NCBI GenBank assembly: GCA_017656255.1
Contig: JACDOE010000013.1
Location: forward strand, 1 to 64,000
Source: Bacillaceae bacterium
GTDB taxonomy: Bacteria; Bacillota; Bacilli; JACDOE01
Direction: 5' to 3'
DNA: 64,000 nt
Both the position numbers and the translations under genes were made by a program. The notes under the pieces were generated by a model. The model searched no databases. It was not told the DNA's origin and saw only the letters and a list, made by a program, of their open reading frames with translations. How positions within the stretch are numbered: the stretch's first letter is position 1; every line of letters begins with the position of its first letter. Below are positions 54,450 to 62,029 of the stretch, in pieces.

Positions 54450-55583
54450 TCAAACATTCTGATTCTCACTGTGATTTTTCGCATTGCGGCGAGCTGCGAT
54501 AAATAAAACAAGGTGCATGATAAAGAAAAACGGTGGAACCCACAGCGCCGCCCCCTTGATCATCTGAGCCATCTGATGACTGCTTTCGATAAAGGTGTAA
54601 GCCGATACTATCGCCATAATACTGACAAGTGAAGGGATGACCCAAACTGATTTCTTAAACCCCATATCCTGAATCCCACTCGAAAGGGCAAAGACAAAGA
54701 CACTAATTTTAATAATAATCGATCCGAACATGACCGGGAGCAGTAGAATTTGAAAGTTTGATAAAAATTGTCCGAAAAAGATTTCTCTGGCCAGGTAATA
54801 GATGGGTACTTCCAGATAAGATGTTCTTTCTTCACCGAACGTCACGATCAGGGATAAAAATATAATGGTCATCCCCACCGTCGATATCAGCAACGCTCTC
54901 CCAATGTCCTTCAAACCCTTTTTAACTTTATCATTTTCCCTGCAGTACGGCCAGAGCAAACTGAGCAGCGTGGTTTCCACGAAAAACAACAGCGGGATGG
55001 GGACGGCCTTCATGACCCCGTTCCAGTCTGCCGGAACCATCGGAAGCATGCGATCCATTTTAATAAAAGGGATGTTTAGAAGCAACGCCATTGCAATTAA
55101 GAGAAAAAATATCGGATAGACAAAATCATTCACCCTGGCAACGATGGCAATTCCACCTGTTACCATATACAATACCAGGAAAATATAAGCCATCCCCATC
55201 AAAATGATCGGGCTGATATATACGTAAATATAATTAAATTCGGCTATTCGTCCGGCTTCGTAGGTAATAATCATAAGAAGATAAAACAGTACACCGAGAT
55301 AAATAAGAGCAACCAGTCCTCCCACCCACTTTCCCAGGGCGGAACGAGCATACTGGACCAGTGACTGATTCGGATAATACTCATGTGTCTTCAGTATTAA
55401 ATAAAGTATGAGCAATCCTCCGGCGCCTGCCAGAGCAATGCTTAACCAGCCCCCCTTGCCCGCCTCTTCAGCAATGGAACGCTGGGCAAAGGTAATGCCG
55501 GTAGCGAGATGAACCGTGATTAACATCCATCCCAGTTGACGCGTGCTTACCCTGTCCGCTTTCTGTTTATGAAAGGAAGCCAA
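54450..55583 (-). CDS. gerB: Spore germination permease GerB (GerAB/GerKB family)
   Basis: B subunit of a nutrient germinant receptor, 377 aa, ten or more helices, amino-acid/polyamine/organocation-type fold. RQLGWMLITVHLATGITFAQ, GKWVGGLVALIYLGVLFYLL and the family segment PIPLLFFVETTLLSLLWPYC are visible. It binds the germinant in the spore inner membrane. Third gene in the order A-C-B, as in the gerK operon of B. subtilis. Confidence 0.92.
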   Translation of the reverse strand: MASFHKQKADRVSTRQLGWMLITVHLATGITFAQRSIAEEAGKGGWLSIALAGAGGLLILYLILKTHEYYPNQSLVQYARSALGKWVGGLVALIYLGVLFYLLMIITYEAGRIAEFNYIYVYISPIILMGMAYIFLVLYMVTGGIAIVARVNDFVYPIFFLLIAMALLLNIPFIKMDRMLPMVPADWNGVMKAVPIPLLFFVETTLLSLLWPYCRENDKVKKGLKDIGRALLISTVGMTIIFLSLIVTFGEERTSYLEVPIYYLAREIFFGQFLSNFQILLLPVMFGSIIIKISVFVFALSSGIQDMGFKKSVWVIPSLVSIMAIVSAYTFIESSHQMAQMIKGAALWVPPFFFIMHLVLFIAARRNAKNHSENQNV

Positions 55584-55598
55584 CGTGCATCCCTCCGG

Positions 55599-56789
55599 TT
55601 ACTTTGTCTCTTGGCGTGTTTCAAGTAGTTCCACAATTTCGCCTGTATTTTCTATGATACTTTGCACCTGAACTTCAACAGGCAGATTCGGATAGATTTC
55701 TTGTTTCCACCGGTTTTTATTTGCTTCCCAGTAAGACTGATTCATCTTTCGAACTTCATAACCCAGTCCAAAAATATCGGTTTTATATTGCTGGCTGAGT
55801 TTAACGGCTTTTTCCACTCTCTCTTTGACAAAATTGTTCATGCCTTTCTCCATGGCATTGAAAAATGCGTGATCCAGTTTAAAATCATTCCCGGATATTT
55901 CGGAGATTTTACTGGTTATATGAAGTTGAATAAGGACCTTTTCGATTTTATGGTTGGAAAAGGTGATATGTTTTTGTGATTCATTTGATGTAATGTCATG
56001 ATTGACATAGGCCTTTTTATCCTTGAGCCTTAATTGAACAGCATGGTCCCACCGATCCTCTTCGATCCATAAAAAACCGGCTGAAGCCTCTTTATCCAGC
56101 CATCCCACCAGCTTCCCATTCCGCAGGACGCCAAGTTCATTGGAAATCTGGTACGTTTCATGCCCTCCTGCGGTCTGGTAATTGTCCGTACTTCCCATAA
56201 AAATCCCCGGGATCGTCAAATCCGATAAATAAGAGTTTAATTCATTAAGGATCTCATAAACCCGTAACTCCCGTAAATTATTATGCTCAACAGCTGGCAA
56301 TACCGTTTCTTCAAGAATCATGGTTGGCGGGTCTGTAAATTTCAAAGATTTTTCTATAATATCACGTGCTTCCCTTTTTTTGGCTACAAACAAATAGGGG
56401 ATAGAGGCAGCTTCCGGTTGCCGCTGCAAAAAGTCCAGTACCGGTTGTAACCCCGAGCGCGCCAGCTTTTCTCCTACGATGACAATCTGCACGTGGTTCC
56501 AGTCGATGTGGCGTGGTACAAAATTACTGCTCCAGTGAACAGCGTGGTCTATGGTGTTCCCTTCTGTTTTCAGTATGGCAACAGGTCTCTCTTCAGGCCC
56601 TTTCCCGCCCTGTTGAGTTCTGCCAACCACTTTGGGGTTTTGAATGAGGGCCGTCACCTGAATTTTATCTTCCTTTTTATCAAATCCCACCAGCGAGATA
56701 ATGGACTTGTCTTCAATGGCAATCGGAAAACTGCAGGCAGTCAAAACCAGTGACATGATTAAGATGAGAATTCCCAGTTTTCGCATCAT
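55599..56789 (-). CDS. gerC: Germinant receptor lipoprotein GerC
   Basis: Ger(x)C-family lipoprotein, 396 aa, lipobox LTAC with Cys19. It has the typical opening SLVGFDKKEDKIQVTALIQN, HIDWNHVQIVIVGEKLARSG and GIFMGSTDNYQTAGGHETYQ; the C-terminal part ends with EVRKMNQSYWEANKNRWKQE. It is exposed on the outer face of the spore inner membrane. It lies 11 bases after gerA and 15 before gerB. Confidence 0.93.
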   Translation of the reverse strand: MMRKLGILILIMSLVLTACSFPIAIEDKSIISLVGFDKKEDKIQVTALIQNPKVVGRTQQGGKGPEERPVAILKTEGNTIDHAVHWSSNFVPRHIDWNHVQIVIVGEKLARSGLQPVLDFLQRQPEAASIPYLFVAKKREARDIIEKSLKFTDPPTMILEETVLPAVEHNNLRELRVYEILNELNSYLSDLTIPGIFMGSTDNYQTAGGHETYQISNELGVLRNGKLVGWLDKEASAGFLWIEEDRWDHAVQLRLKDKKAYVNHDITSNESQKHITFSNHKIEKVLIQLHITSKISEISGNDFKLDHAFFNAMEKGMNNFVKERVEKAVKLSQQYKTDIFGLGYEVRKMNQSYWEANKNRWKQEIYPNLPVEVQVQSIIENTGEIVELLETRQETK

Positions 56790-56800
56790 CCAGCTCTCCT

Positions 56801-58246
56801 TTAATCTTCCTGATTCAGGGTTCCCCGCTTCATAAATGGTCTTGGAACCCGAATGAAACTGTCCCGAAAATTAGATAATTTGAACGGTGTCAGCGGAGAC
56901 AGGTAAGGATAACCGAAGTTTTCCTTCCTGACCAGGTGAATGATCATAAGCATGAGATAGGAAAAAATACCCAACACCCCGAAAACAGCCGCAATGAGAA
57001 TCATCGGATAACGCAACAGACGAATCAACACACTTCCCCGGTAAATTGGAACGGCAAAACTGGCGATGGCTTCGAGGGCGACCACGATAATAACGGTAGC
57101 ATTCAGCAATCCGGCCTGAACCGCAGCCTGTCCGACCACCAATGTCCCGAACAGGGTAATCGCCTGAGCGATGTTTCCCGGTGTCCAGCGACTGGCTTCA
57201 ATCACGATCTCCAGCGCAACTTCCAGTAACAAAACCTCCACCCAGATGGGAAACGGAATCCCCTGCCTGGCCTGCATCAGTGATTGTATCAGGAGGAACG
57301 GTAATAATTCATGATTCACCATGGTTAACGCTACATAGAAAGAGGTGATGGTAAAGGCCAGAAACAGGGCTACCATACGGAGAATACGAATTAAGGATGC
57401 GAGAATCGGATTGTAGTAATGGTCATCGGGCGCCATCAGAATCTGGGAAAAAGAAATGGGCAATATAGCGGCGACCGGAGAATTGGGTACCATCAGCATA
57501 ATTCTTCCCTCAATGAGATTGGAAATGGTACTGTCCACGCGTTCCGTATAATAAAAATTGGGAAATGGCGACAGTCCCCGGTCGGTGATCCATTCTTCGA
57601 GGTAGTGAGGATCTAAAAGGTGATCCACTTTCACTTTTTTTAATCGTTTTTCTACTTCCTGAACCACATCGGGATCCGCTTTTTTATTCACATAGGCAAT
57701 CAGTACTTTTGAGCGTGCTGTTGGTATCGATACCTGCCGAAAACGTAATGCCGGGGAATTGACATATCGTCTGATCAGCGCCAGGTTTTCCTTGATATTC
57801 TCATTAAAACCCACATGGGGGCCCAGTGTAATTTTTTCATATAGGGGTTCATCATGTCCCCGGTTTAAATCCAGACCGGTATTCACCGCCAGTCCACCGT
57901 CCCGCCCTTTGATTAGAATGGCAGCGAATCCCTGAATTAACAGGCTTCCCAGTTCTTCCACCGTCTTAAAGTCGGAGATTTCATACGTTTGCAGATCGGT
58001 TCTGATATGGTCCGGTGTGATGTCTTCCTGATTTTCGGCGATTTCCTCCAAAGGGACCAACACCTGTTTCGTCAGTTTTTTCTCGTCAATCGTGTTTTGG
58101 AGATACACAAGCGTGATAACCCGGTGATCGGATACGCGGTGCTCTCGAATGACGAGATCAGGGGGTTCCCCCAGATAGTTTTTCAGGGGATTGATCCAAT
58201 TTTTGACCAGCCTGCTTTCCGGCTTTATTGTCGGGCGAAAAGTCAT
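56801..58246 (-). CDS. gerA: Germinant receptor subunit GerA
   Basis: A subunit of the germinant receptor, 481 aa. A soluble N-terminal domain (about 1-280) is followed by four or five helices. Conserved segments: FNENIKENLALIRRYVNSPA, DPHYLEEWITDRGLSPFPNF, EGRIMLMVPNSPVAAILPIS and FGTLVVGQAAVQAGLLNATV, then NFGYPYLSPLTPFKLSNFRD. The frame stays open far upstream through antisense of the Gln-rich gene, but GAGG nine bases before the ATG at 58246 fixes the start. A CATTATA sigma-G-like -10 lies about 45 bases upstream with imperfect spacing to a GCATA -35. Confidence 0.95.
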   Translation of the reverse strand: MTFRPTIKPESRLVKNWINPLKNYLGEPPDLVIREHRVSDHRVITLVYLQNTIDEKKLTKQVLVPLEEIAENQEDITPDHIRTDLQTYEISDFKTVEELGSLLIQGFAAILIKGRDGGLAVNTGLDLNRGHDEPLYEKITLGPHVGFNENIKENLALIRRYVNSPALRFRQVSIPTARSKVLIAYVNKKADPDVVQEVEKRLKKVKVDHLLDPHYLEEWITDRGLSPFPNFYYTERVDSTISNLIEGRIMLMVPNSPVAAILPISFSQILMAPDDHYYNPILASLIRILRMVALFLAFTITSFYVALTMVNHELLPFLLIQSLMQARQGIPFPIWVEVLLLEVALEIVIEASRWTPGNIAQAITLFGTLVVGQAAVQAGLLNATVIIVVALEAIASFAVPIYRGSVLIRLLRYPMILIAAVFGVLGIFSYLMLMIIHLVRKENFGYPYLSPLTPFKLSNFRDSFIRVPRPFMKRGTLNQED

Positions 58247-58402
58247 AATAACCGTCCTCAATGTGATTTTTGTTATAATGTTCCTTTTAAACCGGGGCTT
58301 TATGCACAACGGCCATGAATAAAACCTGTGACATGATAAAAGATATAACATGTGAACTTCACAGGAAGTTCCCAATCTCAACACTTTCAGGAGGTTATGA
58401 AT

Positions 58403-58708
58403 TTGGCACAGCAACAACAACAGCAACAGGCTATTCAACAGGCCCAGCAGGCACAGCAACAACTGCAACAGGCCCAACAACAACTGCAGCAGGCCCAGCA
58501 AAACAACAATCCGCAGCAGATGCAACAGGCGCAACAACAGATGCAACAGGCACAACAGCAGGCTCAACAGGCCCAGCAGCAACTGCAGCAACAGCAAAAC
58601 ATGGCTGACCAGCAGCAAATGCAACAACTTCAACAGGCACAACAACAACTGCAACAAGCTGTCCAACAGGCCCAACAGATGCAGCAGGCCCAGCAAAATA
58701 TGCCGTAA
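58403..58708 (+). CDS. Gln/Ala heptad-repeat protein (about 102 aa)
   Basis: Almost pure Gln with Ala, Leu and Met. Hydrophobic residues recur with a 3-4 spacing (A-QQQ-L-QQ-A-QQQ-L-QQ), the pattern of a coiled coil whose polar positions are all Gln; one break occurs at NNNP and one at MADQ. Codons CAA and CAG are mixed irregularly, which argues against a simple triplet expansion and for selection on the protein. TTG at 58403 is eight bases after AGGAGG; the ATG at 58397 is only two bases away. It is divergent from the germination operon, 156 bases from gerA, and ends at a strong terminator. A spore structural role is plausible. Confidence 0.75.
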   Translation: MAQQQQQQQAIQQAQQAQQQLQQAQQQLQQAQQNNNPQQMQQAQQQMQQAQQQAQQAQQQLQQQQNMADQQQMQQLQQAQQQLQQAVQQAQQMQQAQQNMP

Positions 58709-59043
58709 TATCCATAACATTGTTATGGTCAACGCAGAAAGCCCCTCCAATGGAGGGGCTTTCTTTTGGTTTAGCATCATCTTTGAAATGCCTGAGGAGA
58801 AAAATCGACATGATCATGACCGGAAGAACAAGGACGACGCTGATCGGAAGCCAGTACGTCGAGTGTTTTATAAGGATCCCGTCAACACCGCCGTGGTGTT
58901 TTACCGCAGAAGAGGTTGTCTGTCCACAGATCGTTAACTCACACCTGATGATAAAGTCAGCCGAGGTAAATGCCGTTTCTAAGTGTACTCAGGTAACATA
59001 TTTTGAATATAAGGACATTGTTTGCCGGTAAGGAGCGATTGTG
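58709..59043. other. Intergenic stretch after the Gln-rich gene
   Basis: Apart from the terminator at 58737-58767 I see no supported gene. A 49-codon frame from 58788 has no ribosome binding site, and the antisense frame runs through the terminator without a start codon. Confidence 0.5.
58737..58767 (+). terminator. Terminator of the Gln/Ala heptad gene
   Basis: GAAAGCCCCTCC and GGAGGGGCTTTC pair perfectly around a 3-base loop, followed by TTTT on the plus strand. Confidence 0.85.
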
Positions 59044-59595
59044 ATGAGCAACGTCTTATCCGATGACGTGCTGAAGTCCATTGGGAGCTGGGCCGAAGAA
59101 GTGAGGTCCAGTACCAGTTGGGAGAGCCAATTGAAAAAGGCAGATAACCGTCAGGAACAGGTCTGTCAAAAACTTAAGCTCCCGTTTCACCCCCTGGAAT
59201 GCGGAAAAAACAGGATGGTCTATGATGTCGGAAAACGCTCCGTTCTCAAAGTTGCCATCACCCGCAAAGGATTTCAGGAAAATGAGGCAGAACGAGTGAT
59301 GTATCAGGCTGCTCCGGAACCTTTGCGAAAACATCTCGGTGAGATACAGGGCTCCGGTGACGGCTGGATCATAATGAAAAAATATAAACGTCGGATGCCT
59401 GAATCAACTGGTTATATTAAGAAAGCAGCCGCTTTAAAGGAGGCGTTCCTGCAGGCCGGCATCATTGCAAAGGATATTGTCAACAAGAAAGGCCCCCGAT
59501 ACAAAAATCTTCGATTGGACAAATACGATGAGATTATTGTGATCGATTACGGGTCATTTCGCTGGAAAGAAGAAGAGACGCCGGTAAAGGATTAG
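59044..59595 (+). CDS. Minimal protein-kinase-like protein (183 aa)
   Basis: AGGAG lies eight bases before the ATG at 59044. The sequence has the layout of a very small kinase fold: RSVLKVAITRKGFQENEAER (beta-3 Lys near residue 69 and a following Glu), a hinge GDGWIIMKKYKRRMPES, and DKYDEIIVIDYGSFRWKE, whose IDYG may replace DFG. A clear HRD loop is not seen; KDIVNKKGPRYKNLRLDKYD could be a degenerate catalytic loop with Asp and Asn. It may be a pseudokinase or an aminoglycoside-phosphotransferase-like remnant. Single-gene unit, no membrane segment. Confidence 0.6.
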   Translation: MSNVLSDDVLKSIGSWAEEVRSSTSWESQLKKADNRQEQVCQKLKLPFHPLECGKNRMVYDVGKRSVLKVAITRKGFQENEAERVMYQAAPEPLRKHLGEIQGSGDGWIIMKKYKRRMPESTGYIKKAAALKEAFLQAGIIAKDIVNKKGPRYKNLRLDKYDEIIVIDYGSFRWKEEETPVKD

Positions 59596-59660
59596 GGCCT
59601 TTTCCTGAGATTTAATGATGGGTTGCCGCTTTCGCTCTTATGATTTCTTTGATCTTATAA

Positions 59661-59896
59661 TTACCTGTTATTTATTTGAACGGCTATTTCTTTATAACCA
59701 TCCTGATCGAGATCTTTTCTCTTGAGTATCTCCATCCCGGTTGACAGAATTCCGACAGGCAAAACTTTCTCAATAGCCTGATAGATGGCTTGAGAGTCGT
59801 CCGTTTGATGAATGGCCTGTTCTTCTCGCCTCTGTCAAAACATGAAGTGAGCAGGAGAATGGCTATGATGATAGGAATCAAACCGAATCCTTTCAT
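59661..59896 (-). pseudogene. Small lipoprotein interrupted by a frameshift
   Basis: GGGAGG precedes the ATG at 59896. The product begins MKGFGLIPIIIAILLLTSCF, a clear lipoprotein signal (lipobox LTSC). In that frame the rest is basic and protein-unlike and stops at 59684. Shifting frame near 59815-59830 gives AIHQTDDSQAIYQAIEKVLP followed by MEILKRKDLDQDGYKEIAVQ, ending at 59661. DQDGYKEIAV is the Asp-rich metal-binding motif of FG-GAP/VCBS-like proteins. So either the gene is recently broken or one base is wrong in the sequence. Confidence 0.7.
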
Positions 59897-60093
59897 ATTT
59901 CCTCCCGAGTCAAAGAAATGGTTTAGGCTCATATCCTCTGTTACATCCATACCCGTGAGTATGGATGTAACATCCGGCGATAATCATCTACCGCTAAACG
60001 TCCATTTTCCTTCGATTCATGACACCTGTACAAGCACCTGTTCCCTCCTTCTCATACGGTAAATCAGAAACCTGAAGGAGGTGTATAAATATA

Positions 60094-60351
60094 ATGAAAA
60101 TCAGCAGACAAAAAATGAATCGGATTCGCAGAAAAGTAGCCGGTATGAAAGGAAGAACTTTCACGGTTTCCATGGGTGGCAACCAGTATCGTGCGATGAT
60201 CAAAGGGGTAAAAGGCGACAAAGTCCACATCAAAGCCAGAAGAGCATCCGGCAAAGGTGTTCAACAATTCGGAGGCGGCTTCTTCAGCTTCCTGCTGCCA
60301 CTTCTGTTCTTCCTGCCGTTATTTGGAGACGACTTCGACTTTTTTGATTAA
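60094..60351 (+). CDS. Hypothetical small protein with hydrophobic C-terminus (85 aa)
   Basis: Unknown family. Residues 1-55 are basic and beta-like (KGRTFTVSMGGNQYRAMIKG, VKGDKVHIKARR), recalling short Lsm/KOW-type barrels. Residues 60-85 are Gly/Phe/Leu-rich with an acidic aromatic end (FFSFLLPLLFFLPLFGDDFD). GAAGGAGG lies upstream, with rather long spacing (12 bases). Similar basic-then-FGGGFF layouts occur in small spore proteins of Bacillales, so a spore role is possible. A terminator follows. Confidence 0.7.
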   Translation: MKISRQKMNRIRRKVAGMKGRTFTVSMGGNQYRAMIKGVKGDKVHIKARRASGKGVQQFGGGFFSFLLPLLFFLPLFGDDFDFFD

Positions 60352-60366
60352 TGATCGGGTAAATGG

Positions 60367-60396
60367 CCGGTACCCCATACGGGGTGCCGGGTTTTT
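60367..60396 (+). terminator. Terminator after the 85-aa gene
   Basis: CCGGTACCCC (60367-60376) and GGGGTGCCGG (60381-60390) form a 10-bp stem with one G-U, followed by GTTTTT. The 3' end of the convergent truncated NADAR gene runs into it. Confidence 0.85.
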
Positions 60397-60733
60397 AAAT
60401 CTCGACAATGTCCTGGTCTCCCATTGATAGCAGGACTTCCCGGATATCCTCATGGGTTTGAAACTTACGCAATACGGCCCTTCTCATCACATCAACTTTG
60501 ATCTCTTCCCTGTCATCTCGAAGTGGCCAGTCAGGGTTTCTCCCCATTTTTGCCGCTTCGATCGCTTTTTCCACCTCACGAATCTGTTCTTCGTAAATGG
60601 TTCCGGCAAATTTTTGTGCCTGAAAATAATGCTCACTGGTAGGCCAGTGTTTGTTATCTAATTCAAATCCATGAGGAGAAAAATTGGAGAAGCAGCCATA
60701 TTTGTCTTTGACGCGGTAAAAATATATTGTCAA
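60395..60733 (-). CDS. NADAR-domain (YbiA-like) protein, C-terminally truncated
   Basis: 112 aa. FYRVKDKYGCFSNFSPHGFE and LDNKHWPTSEHYFQAQKFAG are the N-terminal hallmarks of the NADAR family (N-glycosidases acting on riboflavin intermediates or ADP-ribose derivatives). The protein stops after VLLSMGDQDIVEI, where relatives continue about 30-35 residues with a WGxGxDGxGxNxLG motif. The stop lies in the flank of the neighbouring terminator, so the 3' end was probably deleted. TTG at 60733 has AGGGAGG seven bases upstream and overlaps the stop of the preceding gene (TTGA), showing coupling. It may be inactive. Confidence 0.8.
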   Translation of the reverse strand: MTIYFYRVKDKYGCFSNFSPHGFELDNKHWPTSEHYFQAQKFAGTIYEEQIREVEKAIEAAKMGRNPDWPLRDDREEIKVDVMRRAVLRKFQTHEDIREVLLSMGDQDIVEI

Positions 60734-61062
60734 AATGAGCCCTCCCTTTTCCAATCCTGTAGTGTATCGGAAAGTATTCTATCCAATTGCTCTGTTAATC
60801 TTGATACAGCGTTACATTCTTCTTCCTCCACATGCTCGCAATGCCCTTCCAAATCAAGTATTAATGAAAATATATGAGATACCAATGCTCTTGAAATATA
60901 TTTTTCTCCATAGATCAATTCTTCTACTTCATTCAGTATATTAAAAATGTCGTTCAGTAACGTTTTATCTATTGTAAAATGGCAACGTAATTTCAGGATG
61001 AATTCTACTGCCAAATCACCCAGATTGTCTTCAAGTTGATTTAATCTGTCTTGTTTATTCAT
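60730..61062 (-). CDS. Hypothetical helical protein coupled to the NADAR gene (110 aa)
   Basis: Unrecognised, all-helical and acidic: LNQLEDNLGDLAVEFILKLR, LLNDIFNILNEVEELIYGEK and SRLTEQLDRILSDTLQDWKR. AT-rich compared with the core genome. No membrane segment. Its stop codon overlaps the TTG start of the NADAR gene, so the two proteins are made together and probably interact or act in one system (inference). Confidence 0.6.
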   Translation of the reverse strand: MNKQDRLNQLEDNLGDLAVEFILKLRCHFTIDKTLLNDIFNILNEVEELIYGEKYISRALVSHIFSLILDLEGHCEHVEEEECNAVSRLTEQLDRILSDTLQDWKREGSF

Positions 61063-61330
61063 TTGTTCTTCTTCTATACCTGTCTTCTTTAGAGACCATG
61101 AAAACTTTAAATTTTTTCCATTTTATTTTAAAACTATACTCAACATGATCAACAACCATAAGAAAAGATTCTGACTCCATACCAGATTAAGACCTTGTTC
61201 ACTTCTAAGGCCCTTCTTTCAGGCAATTTGTATACCCTATTTATCGTCAGGATCTGGGTATAGTTTAAATAATTTCTAATTAGCGCCAATTTGTAAATCT
61301 GAAATATTGCATTTCCATAGGAAAATTGAC

Positions 61331-61383
61331 TTGTATGTAATCCAATATTCATTTATGATAATAAGAAGTGACCAGGTGGTCAC
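61331..61383 (+). promoter_or_regulatory. Promoter and operator of the TetR-hydrolase operon
   Basis: TTGTAT (61331-61336), a 17-base spacer and TATGAT (61354-61359). Immediately after it, GTGACCAGGTGGTCAC (61368-61383) is a perfect 6-bp inverted repeat with a 4-base centre at the expected transcription start. TetR autorepression is likely. The preceding stretch 61063-61330 has no supported gene. Confidence 0.7.
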
Positions 61384-61405
61384 CTATGTCTAGGAGTTGA
61401 TTAAC

Positions 61406-62029
61406 TTGCCGGAACAACCCTATTTCAAACTGACGACAGAAAAACAATGGCTCATCTACACAGAAAGCCTTCGTGAATTTAAAGATTATGGATATGACGC
61501 GGCTTCCACCAACCGGATTGTCAAGCGCACCGGTATCTCCAAAGGGAGCCTGTTCAAATATTTTAAAACCAAAGAAGACCTGTTTATTTTCGTCTGCGAA
61601 AAAAGCGCCCGGATGCTGCTGGATCATCTGAACATCCAGCCGGAAGGCGCGTTTTTTGAAAGAGTGAAAAAAACGTTGCTCAGTGAAATTGCCTTTTACA
61701 AGAAGTACCCGGACGTTTACCAGCTATTCAGACAAATAACAGGAAACCCCGGACATCCTGTCTATCAAAATGTGATCCGGTTCTATCAGGATATCTCGGA
61801 TAACATTCTGCAAGATCTGTTCGGCTCTCTACCCGGCAACCGGCAGGAAACCGATCAGAAAAAACGGCTTGATATATGGTCCTGGATTTTAGAAGGGATG
61901 AAAAAGGATGTGTTGCACCACGCCGTATCCCACAATCTGGATGCTACCCGCTTAAGCCGGGAACTGGATGATTATTTCCTTATTCTGAAACCATTACTGG
62001 AAGCAAAAGGAACAGGGGGAGCACCATGA
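61406..62029 (+). CDS. TetR/AcrR-family regulator
   Basis: 207 aa from TTG at 61406, nine bases after GGAG (another TTG at 61397 is too close). The helix-turn-helix is STNRIVKRTGISKGSLFKYF, followed by KTKEDLFIFVCE. The C-terminal ligand-binding domain is helical. It overlaps the hydrolase start by 4 bases (ATGA), so it is the first gene of a two-gene operon and probably senses the hydrolase's substrate or product. Confidence 0.9.
   Translation: MPEQPYFKLTTEKQWLIYTESLREFKDYGYDAASTNRIVKRTGISKGSLFKYFKTKEDLFIFVCEKSARMLLDHLNIQPEGAFFERVKKTLLSEIAFYKKYPDVYQLFRQITGNPGHPVYQNVIRFYQDISDNILQDLFGSLPGNRQETDQKKRLDIWSWILEGMKKDVLHHAVSHNLDATRLSRELDDYFLILKPLLEAKGTGGAP

Noticed and set aside
58403-58708. Interpretation as a CAG triplet-repeat expansion
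   Set aside because: CAA and CAG alternate irregularly and Ala, Leu and Met are placed in heptads, so it is not a simple DNA repeat.
58247-58780. Leu-rich N-terminal extension of the gerA frame
   Set aside because: It is the antisense of the Gln-rich gene (CAA/CAG read as Leu/Cys codons). The ATG at 58246 has a proper RBS and fits GerA length.
58788-58937. 49-codon basic frame and its antisense membrane-like frame
   Set aside because: Neither has a ribosome binding site; the antisense frame has no start codon before a terminator hairpin.
61149-61352. 67-codon minus-strand frame upstream of the TetR gene
   Set aside because: It overlaps the predicted TetR promoter and has no RBS.
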